A stretch of DNA of 64,000 nt from Halorubrum sp. BOL3-1 (GTDB lineage: Archaea; Halobacteriota; Halobacteria; Halobacteriales; Haloferacaceae). The notes beneath the pieces were generated by a model. It worked only from the letters and a program-made list of their open reading frames with translations, made no database searches and was not told where the DNA came from. Every line of letters starts with the position of its first letter. Position 1 is the stretch's first letter. Shown one piece after another: positions 22,840-32,593 of the stretch. The translations under genes and the position numbers were made by a program. The stretch covers positions 2,232,001 to 2,296,000 of the forward strand of contig NZ_CP034692.1 of the NCBI RefSeq assembly GCF_004114375.1. Reading direction: 5' to 3'.

Positions 22840-25686
22840 ATGGCAACGGGGATCGTCGGGGAGTTCCTCGATCTCAAGGCGGAGACGGACGCGGACGTCC
22901 TCGCGATGCAGTGCGGCGACTTCTACGAGTTCTTCGCGGACGACGCCGAGCTGGTCGCGGACGAGCTGGACCTCTCGATCTCGCAGAAGTCCTCTCACGG
23001 CTCGTCGTACCCGATGGCGGGCGTGCCGCTCTCGGAGCTGACGCCGTACGTGAACGCCCTTGTCGAGCGCGGCTACCGGGTCGCGGTCGCGGACCAGTAC
23101 GAGACCGACGACGGCGGTCACGCCCGCGAAATCGTCCGCGTCGTCACCCCCGGGACCGTCCTCGAAACGAGCGACGACGACGCCCGATACCTCGCGGCGG
23201 TAGTGCGCGAGGAGGGCGCGGCGAGCGCGGCCGGCGCGACGGGCGACACCGCGGACGCCGACGGTCCCTACGGACTCGCGTTCGCGGACGTCACCACGGG
23301 GCGGTTCCTCGCCACGACGGTCGACGACGGAGGCGACCTGCGCGCCGAGCTGTACCGGTTCGACCCCGCGGAGGTGCTGCCCGGCCCGCGGGTCCGCAAC
23401 GACGACGACCTGCTCGCCGCGGTCCGCGAGGACCTCTCCGGGCGCGTGACGGCCTTCGACGCGGAGGCGTTCGCGACCGGTCGCGCCGAGCACGCTGTCC
23501 GCGAACAGTTCGGCCGCGAGACGGCCGACAGCGTCGGTCTCGACTCGACGCTCGCGGTCCGCGCCGCGGGCGCGGTCCTCTCGTACGTCGAGGAGACGGG
23601 CGCGGGCGTGTCGGCCTCGATGACCCGCCTGACCGCCTACGGCGCCGACGACCGCGTCGACGTGGACGCGACGACCCAGCGCAACCTCGAGATCACCGAG
23701 ACCATGCGGGGCGACGCGGACGGCTCGCTGTTCGACACCCTCGACCACACCGTCGCGGCCGCGGGCGGCCGGCTGCTCCGCGAGTGGCTCACCCGGCCGC
23801 GGCGCGACCGCGAGACCCTCGAACGGCGGCTCGACGCGGTCGAGGCGTTGTCGGCCGCGGCGCTCGCCCGCGACCGGGTCCGCGAAGTCCTCGGCGACGC
23901 GTACGACCTCGAACGGCTCGCGGCGCGGACGACGAGCGGGAGCGCGGGCGCCCGGGAACTCATCTCGGTCCGCGACACGCTCGCGCTGCTCCCGGCGCTC
24001 GCGGACGCCGTCGACGGGACCCCGCTCGCGGACTCGCCCGCGGCCGCCGTCCTCGACCGGGTCGACCGCGAGCCGGCCGCCGGACTCCGCGAGGAGCTCG
24101 CGGCGGCGCTCGCGGAGGACCCGCCGAAGGCGAAGACCGGCGGCGGGCTGCTCAGGGAGGGATACGACGACGAGCTGGACGAGCTGATCGAGCGCCACGA
24201 GGCGGCGAAGTCGTGGCTCGACGGGCTCGCGGAGCGCGAGAAGCGGGACCACGACCTCAGCCACGTCACCGTCGACCGCAACAAGACGGACGGGTACTAC
24301 ATCCAGGTCGGCAAGTCGGTCGCGGACCAGGTCCCCGAGGGCTACCGCGAGATCAAGACGCTGAAGAACTCGAAGCGGTTCGTCACCGACGAGCTATCGG
24401 AGAAGGAGCGGGAAGTCCTGCGGTTGGAGGAGGCCCGCGGCGAGCTGGAGTACGAGCTGTTCGAGGCGCTCCGCGAGCGCGTCGCCGAGCGCGCCGAACT
24501 GCTTCAGGACGCCGGGCGGACGATTGCCGAGCTCGACGCGCTCGCCTCGCTCGCGACCCACGCCGCCCGTCGGGACTGGACGCGACCCGACCTGACCGAG
24601 GAGCGTCGGCTCGACGTCGAGGACGGTCGGCACCCGGTCGTCGAGGGGACGACCGACTTCGTGCCGAACGACCTCCGGCTCGACGCGGAGCGCGAGTTCC
24701 TGATCGTCACCGGGCCGAACATGAGCGGGAAGTCGACGTACATGCGGCAGGCCGCGCTGATCCAGCTGCTCGCGCAGGCCGGCTCGTTCGTCCCCGCCCG
24801 GGCCGCCGAGGTCGGGCTCGTCGACGGCATCTACACCCGCGTCGGGGCGCTCGACGAGCTGGCGCAGGGCCGGTCGACGTTCATGGTCGAGATGCAGGAG
24901 CTGTCGAACATCCTCCACTCGGCGACGGCGGACTCGCTCGTTATCCTCGACGAGGTCGGCCGCGGTACCGCCACCTACGACGGCATCTCCATCGCGTGGG
25001 CGGCGACCGAGTACCTCCACAACGAGGTGCGCGCCCGCACCCTCTTTGCCACTCACTATCACGAGCTGACGACGCTCGCGGACCTCCTCCCGCGCGTCGC
25101 GAACGTCCACGTCGCCGTCGACGAGCGCGACGGCGAGGTGACGTTCCTCCGGACCGTCCGCGACGGGCCGACGAACCGGTCGTACGGAGTCCACGTCGCG
25201 GACCTCGCGGGCGTCCCCGGCCCTGTGGTCTCCCGCGCCGACGAGGTCCTCGACCGGCTCCGCGAGGAGAAGGCGATCGAGGCCCGCGGCGGGTCGCGCG
25301 GGGGCGGGACCGGCGACGGCGAGGCTTCGGGCGGTGACGCCGGAGGCGACACGCGACAGGTCGTCTTCGACCTCTCGTCGGGATCGTTCGCGGGCGGCGA
25401 CGACGCCGGAGCGCCGGATGCCGGAGCGACAGACGCCGACGCCCCGGTCCCGGAAGGCGGTCGAGACGGGACGGCTTCGGAGTCGGCGGCGGACGGTACT
25501 GGCGGGGTTACCGAGGTCCCTGAGGCCGAAGAGCCCGCGGAGTCCGCCGACGCTCCGGAGGCGACAGAGCAGCTCGACCCCGAGACCGCGGCCGTGATCG
25601 AGGAGCTGAGCGAGGTCGATGTCGCGGCGACCGCGCCGGTGGAGTTGCTCGCGCGGGTCCAAGAGTGGCAAGAGCAGCTGGAGTGA
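22840..25686 (+). CDS. mutS: DNA mismatch repair protein MutS
   Basis: 948 residues. It recognises mismatches and small loops. Domain I carries the mismatch-wedge motif 'MQCGDFYEFFADDAE' (FYEF near residues 31-34). The C-terminal ATPase has Walker A 'GPNMSGKST' (about residue 625), Walker B 'VILDEVGRGT' (about 703) and 'FATHYHEL'. Between the ATPase core and the end is a long Gly/Asp/Ala-rich tract (about 815-915), then a helical end 'VELLARVQEWQEQL' that likely supports dimerisation. No mutL follows it here. Length fits haloarchaeal MutS1. Confidence 0.96.
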   Translation: MATGIVGEFLDLKAETDADVLAMQCGDFYEFFADDAELVADELDLSISQKSSHGSSYPMAGVPLSELTPYVNALVERGYRVAVADQYETDDGGHAREIVRVVTPGTVLETSDDDARYLAAVVREEGAASAAGATGDTADADGPYGLAFADVTTGRFLATTVDDGGDLRAELYRFDPAEVLPGPRVRNDDDLLAAVREDLSGRVTAFDAEAFATGRAEHAVREQFGRETADSVGLDSTLAVRAAGAVLSYVEETGAGVSASMTRLTAYGADDRVDVDATTQRNLEITETMRGDADGSLFDTLDHTVAAAGGRLLREWLTRPRRDRETLERRLDAVEALSAAALARDRVREVLGDAYDLERLAARTTSGSAGARELISVRDTLALLPALADAVDGTPLADSPAAAVLDRVDREPAAGLREELAAALAEDPPKAKTGGGLLREGYDDELDELIERHEAAKSWLDGLAEREKRDHDLSHVTVDRNKTDGYYIQVGKSVADQVPEGYREIKTLKNSKRFVTDELSEKEREVLRLEEARGELEYELFEALRERVAERAELLQDAGRTIAELDALASLATHAARRDWTRPDLTEERRLDVEDGRHPVVEGTTDFVPNDLRLDAEREFLIVTGPNMSGKSTYMRQAALIQLLAQAGSFVPARAAEVGLVDGIYTRVGALDELAQGRSTFMVEMQELSNILHSATADSLVILDEVGRGTATYDGISIAWAATEYLHNEVRARTLFATHYHELTTLADLLPRVANVHVAVDERDGEVTFLRTVRDGPTNRSYGVHVADLAGVPGPVVSRADEVLDRLREEKAIEARGGSRGGGTGDGEASGGDAGGDTRQVVFDLSSGSFAGGDDAGAPDAGATDADAPVPEGGRDGTASESAADGTGGVTEVPEAEEPAESADAPEATEQLDPETAAVIEELSEVDVAATAPVELLARVQEWQEQLE

Positions 25687-25762
25687 GTCTACGGTCACGA
25701 ACGGCGGACCGAGCGGTGCGTCTGACGTAAGAACTAATGTCTGACCTCGTCGTGTGGTGTGT

Positions 25763-26113
25763 ATGGGCATCATGAGCAAGATCCTCGGCGGGGGTGGGAG
25801 CCGCTCCGTCGACGACTACGTCGAGCTCGACACGGACGACTTCGCCGACGCGCACGCGGAGACGGGTACACAGGTACACTTCGCGGAGATCGGTGACCAG
25901 AGCGATATCATCCCGATCAAAGACGCGGTCTACGACGGCGACTTCGTCATCGCCGACATCACGCGTCACTCCACGTCGGACCGAACGATAGAACACATCT
26001 ACGACGAGCTTCGGCAGGTGGTCCAGGAGGTCGACGGCGACATCGTCCAGAAGGGCGACGACCAGATCATCGTCGCTCCCACCGGCGTCAAGGTCTCGCG
26101 ACAGAAACTGTAG
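25763..26113 (+). CDS. sepF: SepF-like cell division protein
   Basis: 116 residues. The N-terminus 'MGIMSKILGGGGSRSVDDYV' is an amphipathic membrane-binding helix of SepF type, followed by a flexible linker. The C-terminal SepF fold has 'SDIIPIKDAVYDGDFVIADI' and 'GDIVQKGDDQIIVAPTGVKV'. In archaea SepF anchors FtsZ to the membrane at mid-cell. The ATG at 25763 preserves the membrane-binding helix. It appears monocistronic. Confidence 0.9.
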   Translation: MGIMSKILGGGGSRSVDDYVELDTDDFADAHAETGTQVHFAEIGDQSDIIPIKDAVYDGDFVIADITRHSTSDRTIEHIYDELRQVVQEVDGDIVQKGDDQIIVAPTGVKVSRQKL

Positions 26114-26200
26114 GGGCGCATTCCGGCTGCCTCGCCCGTTTCTCCTCCCGGAATCCCGTCTCTGTGGCTCGGATTCGGGCGTACGCGGCTGAACCGTGTC

Positions 26201-26208
26201 ATATATGC
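26201..26208 (+). promoter_or_regulatory. TATA-like box for azf
   Basis: ATATATGC, about 30 nt before the ATG at 26234. Confidence 0.5.
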
Positions 26209-26233
26209 CGTTCTCCCCCTCACGTAGAGTCGA

Positions 26234-27124
26234 ATGGACGAGCCGGTCCTGCTGACGGGCGCCGGCGGACGGGTGGGACAGGCCATCCTCCGCGGCATCG
26301 GCGACGACTACGACTGGCGGCTCCTCGACCGGGAGCCGCTGCCGGCGGCCAAGGTGCCCGCTCGCGTCACCGACGCCGACCTGTACGTCGCGGACATCAC
26401 CGACGAGGACGCCGTCCGCGACGCGATGACGGGGGTCGGTGCCGTGATCCACCTCGCCGGCGACCCGCGGAAGACGGCGCCGTGGGACTCCGTCCTCCGG
26501 AACAACATCGACGGGACGCAGGTCGTGATGCGCGCCGCCGCGGAGGCCGGCGTCGAGAAGTTCGCGTTCGCCTCTTCGAACCACGCCGTCGGCGGCTACG
26601 AGACCGACGATCGCACACCGGATCTGTACCGCGAGGACGACGACTACCGGCTCGACGGCACCGAACTCCCCCGCCCCGGCAACCTCTACGGCGTCTCGAA
26701 GGCGACCGGCGAGGCGCTCGGCCGCCTCTACCACGACGAGCGCGACATGAGCGTCGTCTGCGTCCGTATCGGCAACCTCACCAGGGACCACCCGCCCCGC
26801 GAGTACGAGCGCGGCCAGGCGATGTGGCTCTCGCACCGCGACTGCGCGCACCTGTTCGATCGCTGCCTCCGGGCCGAGTACGGCTACGAGGTCGTGTACG
26901 GTATCTCCGACAACGACCGTCGCTACTACTCGATCGAAGGCGCCCGCGAGGCGCTCGGCTACGACCCGGCCGATAACTCTGCGGACTACACGTTCGAGGG
27001 CGAACCCAAGCCGGACCGCGACACCGACGAGAAGTACGTCGACGACCCTGACGTGACGACGGAGGACGCGCCCGCGGAACCCAACTTTCCCGCCGACCCC
27101 GACGCGCCGAGCGACGACGCCTGA
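26234..27124 (+). CDS. azf: SDR-family NAD-dependent dehydrogenase, glucose-6-phosphate dehydrogenase (Azf) candidate
   Basis: 296 residues. Extended short-chain dehydrogenase: nucleotide-binding 'LLTGAGGRVGQAI' (residues 6-18), 'GVGAVIHLAGDPR', catalytic Tyr152-xxx-Lys156 in 'NLYGVSKATGEALG', and the substrate-side 'CVRIGNLTRDHPP'. It strongly resembles my memory of the Haloferax volcanii enzyme Azf, which starts an archaeal oxidative pentose phosphate pathway using NAD; uronate dehydrogenase is the nearest alternative. Residues after about 262 form an acidic Asp/Glu/Pro tail. Neighbouring rpa2-like, histone and HDAC genes are, as I recall, also near azf in Haloferax, which supports orthology. 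Confidence 0.75.
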   Translation: MDEPVLLTGAGGRVGQAILRGIGDDYDWRLLDREPLPAAKVPARVTDADLYVADITDEDAVRDAMTGVGAVIHLAGDPRKTAPWDSVLRNNIDGTQVVMRAAAEAGVEKFAFASSNHAVGGYETDDRTPDLYREDDDYRLDGTELPRPGNLYGVSKATGEALGRLYHDERDMSVVCVRIGNLTRDHPPREYERGQAMWLSHRDCAHLFDRCLRAEYGYEVVYGISDNDRRYYSIEGAREALGYDPADNSADYTFEGEPKPDRDTDEKYVDDPDVTTEDAPAEPNFPADPDAPSDDA

Positions 27125-27195
27125 CCGCCTCGGTCGGTCGTCGCCCGCGCTCCCGCCCCATCCGCGGGCCGTCGCCTGTCCTCCCACCGACGCCG

Positions 27196-27879
27196 CTAAA
27201 ACAGGCCGTCGACGTCCCGTCGCTTCCGCTCTTCGATGGCCACGTGATCGCTCAGCCGCGCCGCCACCTGCGGCCGCGCGTCGGGCGTGCGGAGGTACGC
27301 GAACAGCAGCTCCGCAAAGCGGGTTCGGCCCGTGCCGCGCTCCTCGCCCGCCAGGTCGGCCGCGGTCGCGAGCGCCTCCGCGTCGCCCGGCTCCCCCGCC
27401 CTCGCCAGCGCCGGCGCCGCGAACCGGACCACGGCCAGCGACAGTCCGTCGAAGCTCGGCGTCCCGCCGTCGACACGGATCCGCGGCGCGACCCTCGACC
27501 CCGCGCGATTCGGATCGACATCCTCCGCTCCCGCCGGCTCCGGGTCTGAAACGTCGGGGTCGACGGCGAGCCGCTCCGCCTGCTCCCGGACGGGGGGCAG
27601 CGCGACCCCTCGGGAGTCGGGAACGCCCTCCAGCGTCGCGACGGCGGTTTCCGCGCTCTCGACCGCTCCGGACTCGTCGCCGTCGGCCGCGCGGTGCGTG
27701 GCGGACGCGGTCGCGGCCAACCCCCGGAGCAGTCCCTCGTCGCCGCCCGTACCGCCGTCGTCAGGCGGTCGCCGCCCCGCCTCCCAGACGTCGCGCGCCG
27801 CGAGGAGATGCCCCTCGTTGAACAGCGCGGCGCCGGCGACGATGCGATCGTCGCGGTCGTCGGAGTCGCGGTCGGTCAC
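27196..27879 (-). CDS. DUF309-type protein
   Basis: 227 residues from a GTG that lies about 27 nt after a TATA-like TTTATAC (27902-27908, minus strand). The N-terminal 'AGAALFNEGHLLAARDVWEA' is the DUF309 signature (helical, His-containing), followed by Ala-rich helices and an acidic Pro-rich segment. A second helical part near the end ('FAELLFAYLRTPDARPQVAA') completes the protein. DUF309 proteins have no established activity. It converges with azf. Confidence 0.75.
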   Translation of the reverse strand: MTDRDSDDRDDRIVAGAALFNEGHLLAARDVWEAGRRPPDDGGTGGDEGLLRGLAATASATHRAADGDESGAVESAETAVATLEGVPDSRGVALPPVREQAERLAVDPDVSDPEPAGAEDVDPNRAGSRVAPRIRVDGGTPSFDGLSLAVVRFAAPALARAGEPGDAEALATAADLAGEERGTGRTRFAELLFAYLRTPDARPQVAARLSDHVAIEERKRRDVDGLF

Positions 27880-28048
27880 GCTTGTCGGTCGGCGACGACG
27901 ACGTATAAACACCGAGTTCCACGGCCGCAGTGCGGCCTCACGCACCTTCACCGGTGAAACGCCGGTCTTCGCGGGACGGCGCTCCACGGATAGCCGCCCC
28001 CGGCCCACCAGTACACTAAGGGGGACGGAGGATATACCGTCGGTAGCT

Positions 28049-29905
28049 GTGTCCAGTAGCCTGTTGCCAGTGATCGCGGTGATTCTCGTGTTGGGGCTCG
28101 CAGTACAGCTGCTCGCTCACCGGCTGCGGGTGCCGAGCGTCATCTTCTACCTCGCGGTCGGGGTGGTGCTGGGTCCGGAGGTGTTGGGACTCGTTACGCT
28201 GGAGACGTTCGGTGACGGGTTGGAGATCATCGTCGGACTCAGCGTCGCGATCATCGTCTTCGAGGGGGCGTTCGCCCTCCGGGTCGACCGGATCCGGCGC
28301 GCGTCGACGGTGTCGCTCCGCTTGGTGACGATAAGCGCGCTCGTGATGTTCCTCGGCACCGCGGCCGCGGTCCGCGTCTTCGCCGGCGGCACGTGGGAGA
28401 TCGCGCTGCTCATCGGCGCGCTGCTGGTGGCGACCGGACCGACGGTCATCACGCCGATCCTCGACGTGGTCCGGGTCCGGGACCACGTCGCGACCGCGTT
28501 AGAGACCGAGGGGATCGTCAACGACGTGACCGCCGCGATCGTCGCGGTCGTGATCTTCGAGACGCTGCTGCTCGACGATCTCGGCGTCCCCGCGACGGTG
28601 CTTTCCTTCCTCCGACGGTTCGGCGTCGGGATCGCCGCGGGACTGCTCGCGACCGTCGTCATTTACCTGCTCTTGGACAGCGACCTCGTCCCCGAACGCG
28701 ACGTCCAAGCGTCGCAGTTCCTCGTGTTGGCGGCCGCGATCGGGTCGTTCGCGGCCGCCGAGACCGTCGCCGCGGAGGCGGGCATCGCGGCGGCGGCGAC
28801 GAGCGGAATCCTCCTCGGGAACCTCGGGCTGGACAACCGCGAGGAGATAGAGAGCTTCGCGCAGAACACGACCACGATCGTCCTCTCGTTCGTGTTCATT
28901 TCGCTGGCCGCGCTGATCGACGTTGAGGCGATCGCCGGGCTCGGCGTCGGTGTGATCGCGATCGCGGCCGTCATCATGCTCGTCCTCCGGCCGCTGGGCG
29001 CGTTCCTCGCGACGGTCGGCGTCGAGCGGTTCACCAGGCCCGAGCGGCTGTTCATCGCGAGCGTCGGGCCGCGGGGGATCATCCCGGCAAGCGTGGCGAC
29101 GCTGTTCGCCATCGAGCTCGAGCTCGCGGGCAGCGTCGCGGCCGGCGAGCTGCTCGTCGGCACGGTGTTCGCGGTCATCTTTGCGACGGTCCTGATCGAG
29201 GCAGGGCTCGCGCGGCAGATCGGAGAGTTCCTCGGAGTGTCACCAATGCGCACGATAATCATCGGCGGGGGTCGGGTCGGCCAGGCGCTCGCCACGCGAC
29301 TGGAGAACAGGGGCGAGTACGTCGTCGTCGTCGAGTCGGACCCGGAGGTCGTCGAGCGCGCGCGCTCGGAGGGGTTCACCGTCTGCGAGGGCGACGGCAG
29401 CGACACGGAGACGCTCCGCGGCGCCGACATCGAGGACGCGAAGCGGCTCATCTCCACGACCGGCGACGACGACATCAACCTCCTCGCGTGCCAGCTCGCT
29501 ATCACCAAGTTCGATGTCGCGTCGGTATACTCCCGGGTGAACGACCCGGACAACGTCGACGCCTTCGACAGCATCGGGGTGAAGGGCATCGACGCGTCCA
29601 CGGCGACCGCGGTGGCCATCGACGACGAGATCGAGCGGCCGGCGATCACTCACTGGATGAACGAACTCGGCGACAACCACGACGTCCAGGAGGTCGAGGT
29701 GACCTCCGAGAAGCTCGCGGGGCAGACCATCCGCGACCTCAACGCGCAGATCCCCGACGGAACGTTTGTCGCCGTCGTGAGCCGTGACGGGGAGAACCAC
29801 GTTCCCTCGGCTGACAGCGTGCTCGAAGTCGGTGACCACGTGACGTTCATCGGTGACACCGGCGGGGTCCGCCGCGCGATGGACCGGTTCCACCCGCACG
29901 ACTAA
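28049..29905 (+). CDS. Cation/proton antiporter with RCK (TrkA-N/TrkA-C) domains
   Basis: 618 residues. About twelve membrane helices fill residues 1-395 (CPA-type exchanger: 'VIFYLAVGVVLGPEVLG', 'GTAAAVRVFAGG', 'VATGPTVITPILDV', 'EGIVNDVTAAIVAVVIFE'). A cytoplasmic RCK module follows: TrkA-N from 'RTIIIGGGRVGQALATRLEN' (about residue 401, Rossmann GGGRVG) and TrkA-C to the end ('VLEVGDHVTFIGDTGG'). It likely exchanges Na+ or K+ for H+ under control of a bound nucleotide, a key task in a salt-in cell. The GTG start gives the complete first helix; the RCK fusion is normal for haloarchaea. Confidence 0.9.
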   Translation: MSSSLLPVIAVILVLGLAVQLLAHRLRVPSVIFYLAVGVVLGPEVLGLVTLETFGDGLEIIVGLSVAIIVFEGAFALRVDRIRRASTVSLRLVTISALVMFLGTAAAVRVFAGGTWEIALLIGALLVATGPTVITPILDVVRVRDHVATALETEGIVNDVTAAIVAVVIFETLLLDDLGVPATVLSFLRRFGVGIAAGLLATVVIYLLLDSDLVPERDVQASQFLVLAAAIGSFAAAETVAAEAGIAAAATSGILLGNLGLDNREEIESFAQNTTTIVLSFVFISLAALIDVEAIAGLGVGVIAIAAVIMLVLRPLGAFLATVGVERFTRPERLFIASVGPRGIIPASVATLFAIELELAGSVAAGELLVGTVFAVIFATVLIEAGLARQIGEFLGVSPMRTIIIGGGRVGQALATRLENRGEYVVVVESDPEVVERARSEGFTVCEGDGSDTETLRGADIEDAKRLISTTGDDDINLLACQLAITKFDVASVYSRVNDPDNVDAFDSIGVKGIDASTATAVAIDDEIERPAITHWMNELGDNHDVQEVEVTSEKLAGQTIRDLNAQIPDGTFVAVVSRDGENHVPSADSVLEVGDHVTFIGDTGGVRRAMDRFHPHD

Positions 29906-29969
29906 GACGCATCGCGAGTGGGTTCGTCCGTCCGTTTATAAGCAGTTGCTGACGACGTAACGGCCGCCG

Positions 29970-30070
29970 AAGCCCCAGCCTCGTCGGTCGCCGTCGCTTC
30001 GCTTTGGCGACCGACTCCCTCGCGGGCGGTTCGCGGGTGCTGTCGCACCCGCTCATCGGCGCGCCACCGA
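29970..30070 (+). repeat. Dispersed palindromic element, type A copy
   Basis: Starts AGCCCCAGCCTCGTCGGT, contains CCGACTCCCTCGCG and ends GGCGCGCCACCG. Related copies lie at 44011 (reverse), 52766 and 54052. Internal hairpins are present, including a GGCGACCGAC/GTCGGTCGCC pair. The 200 bases that follow up to the tRNA show a small palindrome near 30190 but no gene. Confidence 0.65.
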
Positions 30071-30269
30071 TTTTAAATACTCATGTCTGTGCCCGTACCG
30101 GGGATCCGGCACCATTTCTTCCGATACTCTCACGACTCGTGCTCCTCAGAGCTTGGTGTGTCTGAAAACGTCCCGACGGAGTCCTGCGCGAGCGAAGCGA
30201 GCGCAGGGCACATCAGGACCGAACGCCGAAGCAGGTGCTCCGCGATGTAGAGCGCCTGCGAGAAGTGAG

Positions 30270-30342
30270 CGTCCTGACGGAGATTTGAACTCCGGTCCCT
30301 GGCTCCGCAAGCCAGGAGGATAGTCCACTACCCTACCAGGAC
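30270..30342 (-). tRNA. tRNA-Arg (anticodon GCG)
   Basis: 73 nt on the minus strand including the discriminator G. The acceptor stem GTCCTGG pairs with TCAGGAC, and the T-arm is CGGAG-TTCAAAT-CTCCG. The anticodon stem CTGGC/GCCAG closes the loop TTGCGGA, giving GCG (reads CGC, Arg). No intron. CCA is not encoded. Confidence 0.9.
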
Positions 30343-30590
30343 TCGCATCGATATATCGCGGTAGAACTTAAGACGGTTACGGTCCGGCGGCCGCGTGCCT
30401 GCGGTCCGCACGCATCCCGACCGCGGGATGAACACCTTTTGTATCGAGGGGACCCATGAACGCCCATGAGACGCCTTCGAGCCGCGACCGCGCCGCGAGC
30501 CGGTCGCCCCGCCGATGGGTCGGCTCCCGGCGCGACCCCCGGGCAACGGCAACGCTTATCCGCGAACTCGTCGACCACGGAGGTACGCGT

Positions 30591-32087
30591 ATGGGAGTCA
30601 TAGAGGAGGTGTACGAGGACCTCGACACCGATGTCGAGTTCGAAGAGTTCGAGGCCGCGGTCGAGGACAAAGTCGAGCAGATGGGCGGGCTCGCGGACGA
30701 GGAGACCGCCGCGATGCTCATCGCACACGAGCTGCGCGACGAGGAGGCGGACACCATCGCCGACATCGAGCCGGGGATGAACGATGTGAAGTTCCTCGGC
30801 AAGGTGACCGCGATCGGTGAAATCCGGACCTTCGAGCGCGACGACGAGGAGGCCGAAGAGGGTCGCGTCTGTAACGTCGACGTCGCGGACGCCTCCGGCT
30901 CCGTGCGAGTCGCGCTGTGGGACGACATGGCCGCCGCCGCCGAGGAGCAGTTGGAGGTCGGCCAGGTGCTCCGCGTCATGGGCCGACCCAAAGAGGGGTA
31001 CAGCGGTCTCGAAGTGAGCGCGGACAAGGTCGAACCCGACGAGGACGCCGAGGTCGACGTTCAGGTGCTCGACACCTACCGCGTCGAGGACCTCACGCTC
31101 GGCGCGTCCGACGTCGACCTCGTCGGGCAGGTGCTCGACACGGACTCGATCCGGACGTTCGACCGCGACGACGGCAGCGAGGGGCGGGTCGCCAACCTCA
31201 CCGTCGGCGACGAGACGGGGCGCGTGCGCGTCACGCTGTGGGACGACAAGGCCGACCTCGTCGAGGAGTTCGAGGCCGGCGAAGCCGTCGAAGTGGGCGA
31301 CGGCTACGTCCGCGAGCGCGACGGCGACCTGGAGCTTCACGTCGGTGACCGCGGAACCGTCGAGCGCGTCGACGAGGACGTCGAGTACGCCCCGGAGACG
31401 ACCGACATCGCGGACCTGGAGATCGGACAGACCGTCGACATCGGGGGTGGCATCATCGAGACCGACCCGAAGCGCACCTTCGACCGCGACGACGGTTCGG
31501 AGGGGCAGGTCCGGAACGTCCGGATCAAAGACGAGACGGGTGAGATCCGCGTCGCGCTGTGGGGCGACAAGGCCGACCGGGAGATCGACCTGGCCGACCG
31601 CGCCGCCTTCACCGACGTCGAGGTCCAGGACGGCTGGCAGGACGACCTGGAGGCGTCCGCCAACTGGCGCTCGACCGTCTCCGTCCTCGATGGTGAGAGC
31701 GAGGCGGCCGCCGGCGCGGCGAGCGCGGCGTCGGGATCCGGTGTCGACGGGAGCGGTGGCGCCGGGGGCGACGACCGCGGCCCGGACGAAACCGGACTCG
31801 GCGCCTTCGCTGAAGACGGACAGAAGGCGGCCGCCGAGGCCGTCGCCGGCGAGTCCGGCGACGACGGAAGCAGTGCGAGCGGCGGTGCGGCGGCCGCGAC
31901 GACGGAACAGTCGACCGGGGACGTCGAGTTCACCGGGACGGTGGTCCAGACGGGCGACCCGGTCGTGCTCGACGACGGACAGCGGACGAAGACCGTCGAC
32001 ACCGACGCGAGCCTCCGGCTCGGTGAGGAGATAACGGTCCGCGGCCCGGAGCGTGACGGCACCATCGACGCGGACGAGGTCTTCTGA
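30591..32087 (+). CDS. rpa2: RPA-type single-stranded DNA-binding protein (three OB folds)
   Basis: 498 residues. After a helical acidic N-terminus come three similar OB folds at about 65-165, 170-265 and 270-365. Each has 'GxVRVALWDD'-like strands ('GSVRVALWDDM', 'GRVRVTLWDDK', 'GEIRVALWGDK') and a preceding 'IRTFERDD/IRTFDRDD' turn. A Gly/Ser/Asp linker leads to a shorter OB-like end ('FTGTVVQTGDPVVLDDGQR'). It coats ssDNA during replication and repair. The gene name follows the Haloferax Rpa2 pattern and its closeness to the histone gene. The ATG at 30591 is preceded by a TATA-like CTTATC. Confidence 0.85.
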   Translation: MGVIEEVYEDLDTDVEFEEFEAAVEDKVEQMGGLADEETAAMLIAHELRDEEADTIADIEPGMNDVKFLGKVTAIGEIRTFERDDEEAEEGRVCNVDVADASGSVRVALWDDMAAAAEEQLEVGQVLRVMGRPKEGYSGLEVSADKVEPDEDAEVDVQVLDTYRVEDLTLGASDVDLVGQVLDTDSIRTFDRDDGSEGRVANLTVGDETGRVRVTLWDDKADLVEEFEAGEAVEVGDGYVRERDGDLELHVGDRGTVERVDEDVEYAPETTDIADLEIGQTVDIGGGIIETDPKRTFDRDDGSEGQVRNVRIKDETGEIRVALWGDKADREIDLADRAAFTDVEVQDGWQDDLEASANWRSTVSVLDGESEAAAGAASAASGSGVDGSGGAGGDDRGPDETGLGAFAEDGQKAAAEAVAGESGDDGSSASGGAAAATTEQSTGDVEFTGTVVQTGDPVVLDDGQRTKTVDTDASLRLGEEITVRGPERDGTIDADEVF

Positions 32088-32130
32088 CGCCGCCGGCCGC
32101 GCTCCCGGCGGGGATGCGACTAACGGAAAG

Positions 32131-32139
32131 CGTTATAGG
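32131..32139 (+). promoter_or_regulatory. TATA-like box for the histone-HDAC operon
   Basis: CGTTATAGG, centred about 27 nt before the histone ATG. Confidence 0.55.
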
Positions 32140-32161
32140 ATACACGGACCCGTCTGTGTGT

Positions 32162-32593
32162 ATGAGTGTCGAGTTGCCGTTCGCGCCGGTCGACGGTATA
32201 ATCCGGCGGAACGCGGGGGAACTCCGCGTCAGCGCGGACGCCGCCGAGGAGCTGGCCCGTCGAATCCAATCGCACGGTGCCGAACTGGCCGTCGACGCGG
32301 CCGAACAGGCGACCGCGGACGGCCGGAAAACGCTGATGGCGGCGGACTTCGGCGTCGAGCAGGTCGTCACCCGCGAGGACCTCACGCTGCCGGTCGCGCC
32401 AATCGACCGGATCGCTCGGCTTCGGATCGGCGACCGGTATCGCGTCGGCGTCGACGCGCGCATCGCGCTGGCCGACATCCTGGAAGACTACGCCAACAAC
32501 GTCGCGAGCGCGGCCGCGACGCTGGCCCGCCACGCGGACCGACGAACGGTACAGGCCGGGGACATCGAGACGTACTTCGCGCTGTTCGAATAG
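32162..32593 (+). CDS. hstA: Archaeal histone, doublet type
   Basis: 143 residues comprising two histone folds in tandem. Fold 1: 'PFAPVDGIIRRNAGELRVSA' to 'RKTLMAADFGVEQVV'. Fold 2: 'LPVAPIDRIARLRIGDRYRV' to 'RRTVQAGDIETYFALFE'. This end-to-end doublet is the haloarchaeal form. It is unusually acidic and lacks long tails, so DNA compaction in high salt may differ from that of eukaryotic histones. Its stop codon is immediately followed by the deacetylase ATG, forming a two-gene operon. Confidence 0.95.
   Translation: MSVELPFAPVDGIIRRNAGELRVSADAAEELARRIQSHGAELAVDAAEQATADGRKTLMAADFGVEQVVTREDLTLPVAPIDRIARLRIGDRYRVGVDARIALADILEDYANNVASAAATLARHADRRTVQAGDIETYFALFE

Noticed and set aside
22768-24264. 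Long open frame antisense to mutS
   Set aside because: It has no recognisable domains, is dominated by Arg/Val/Gly and exactly mirrors mutS codon structure; such frames are expected opposite GC-rich genes.
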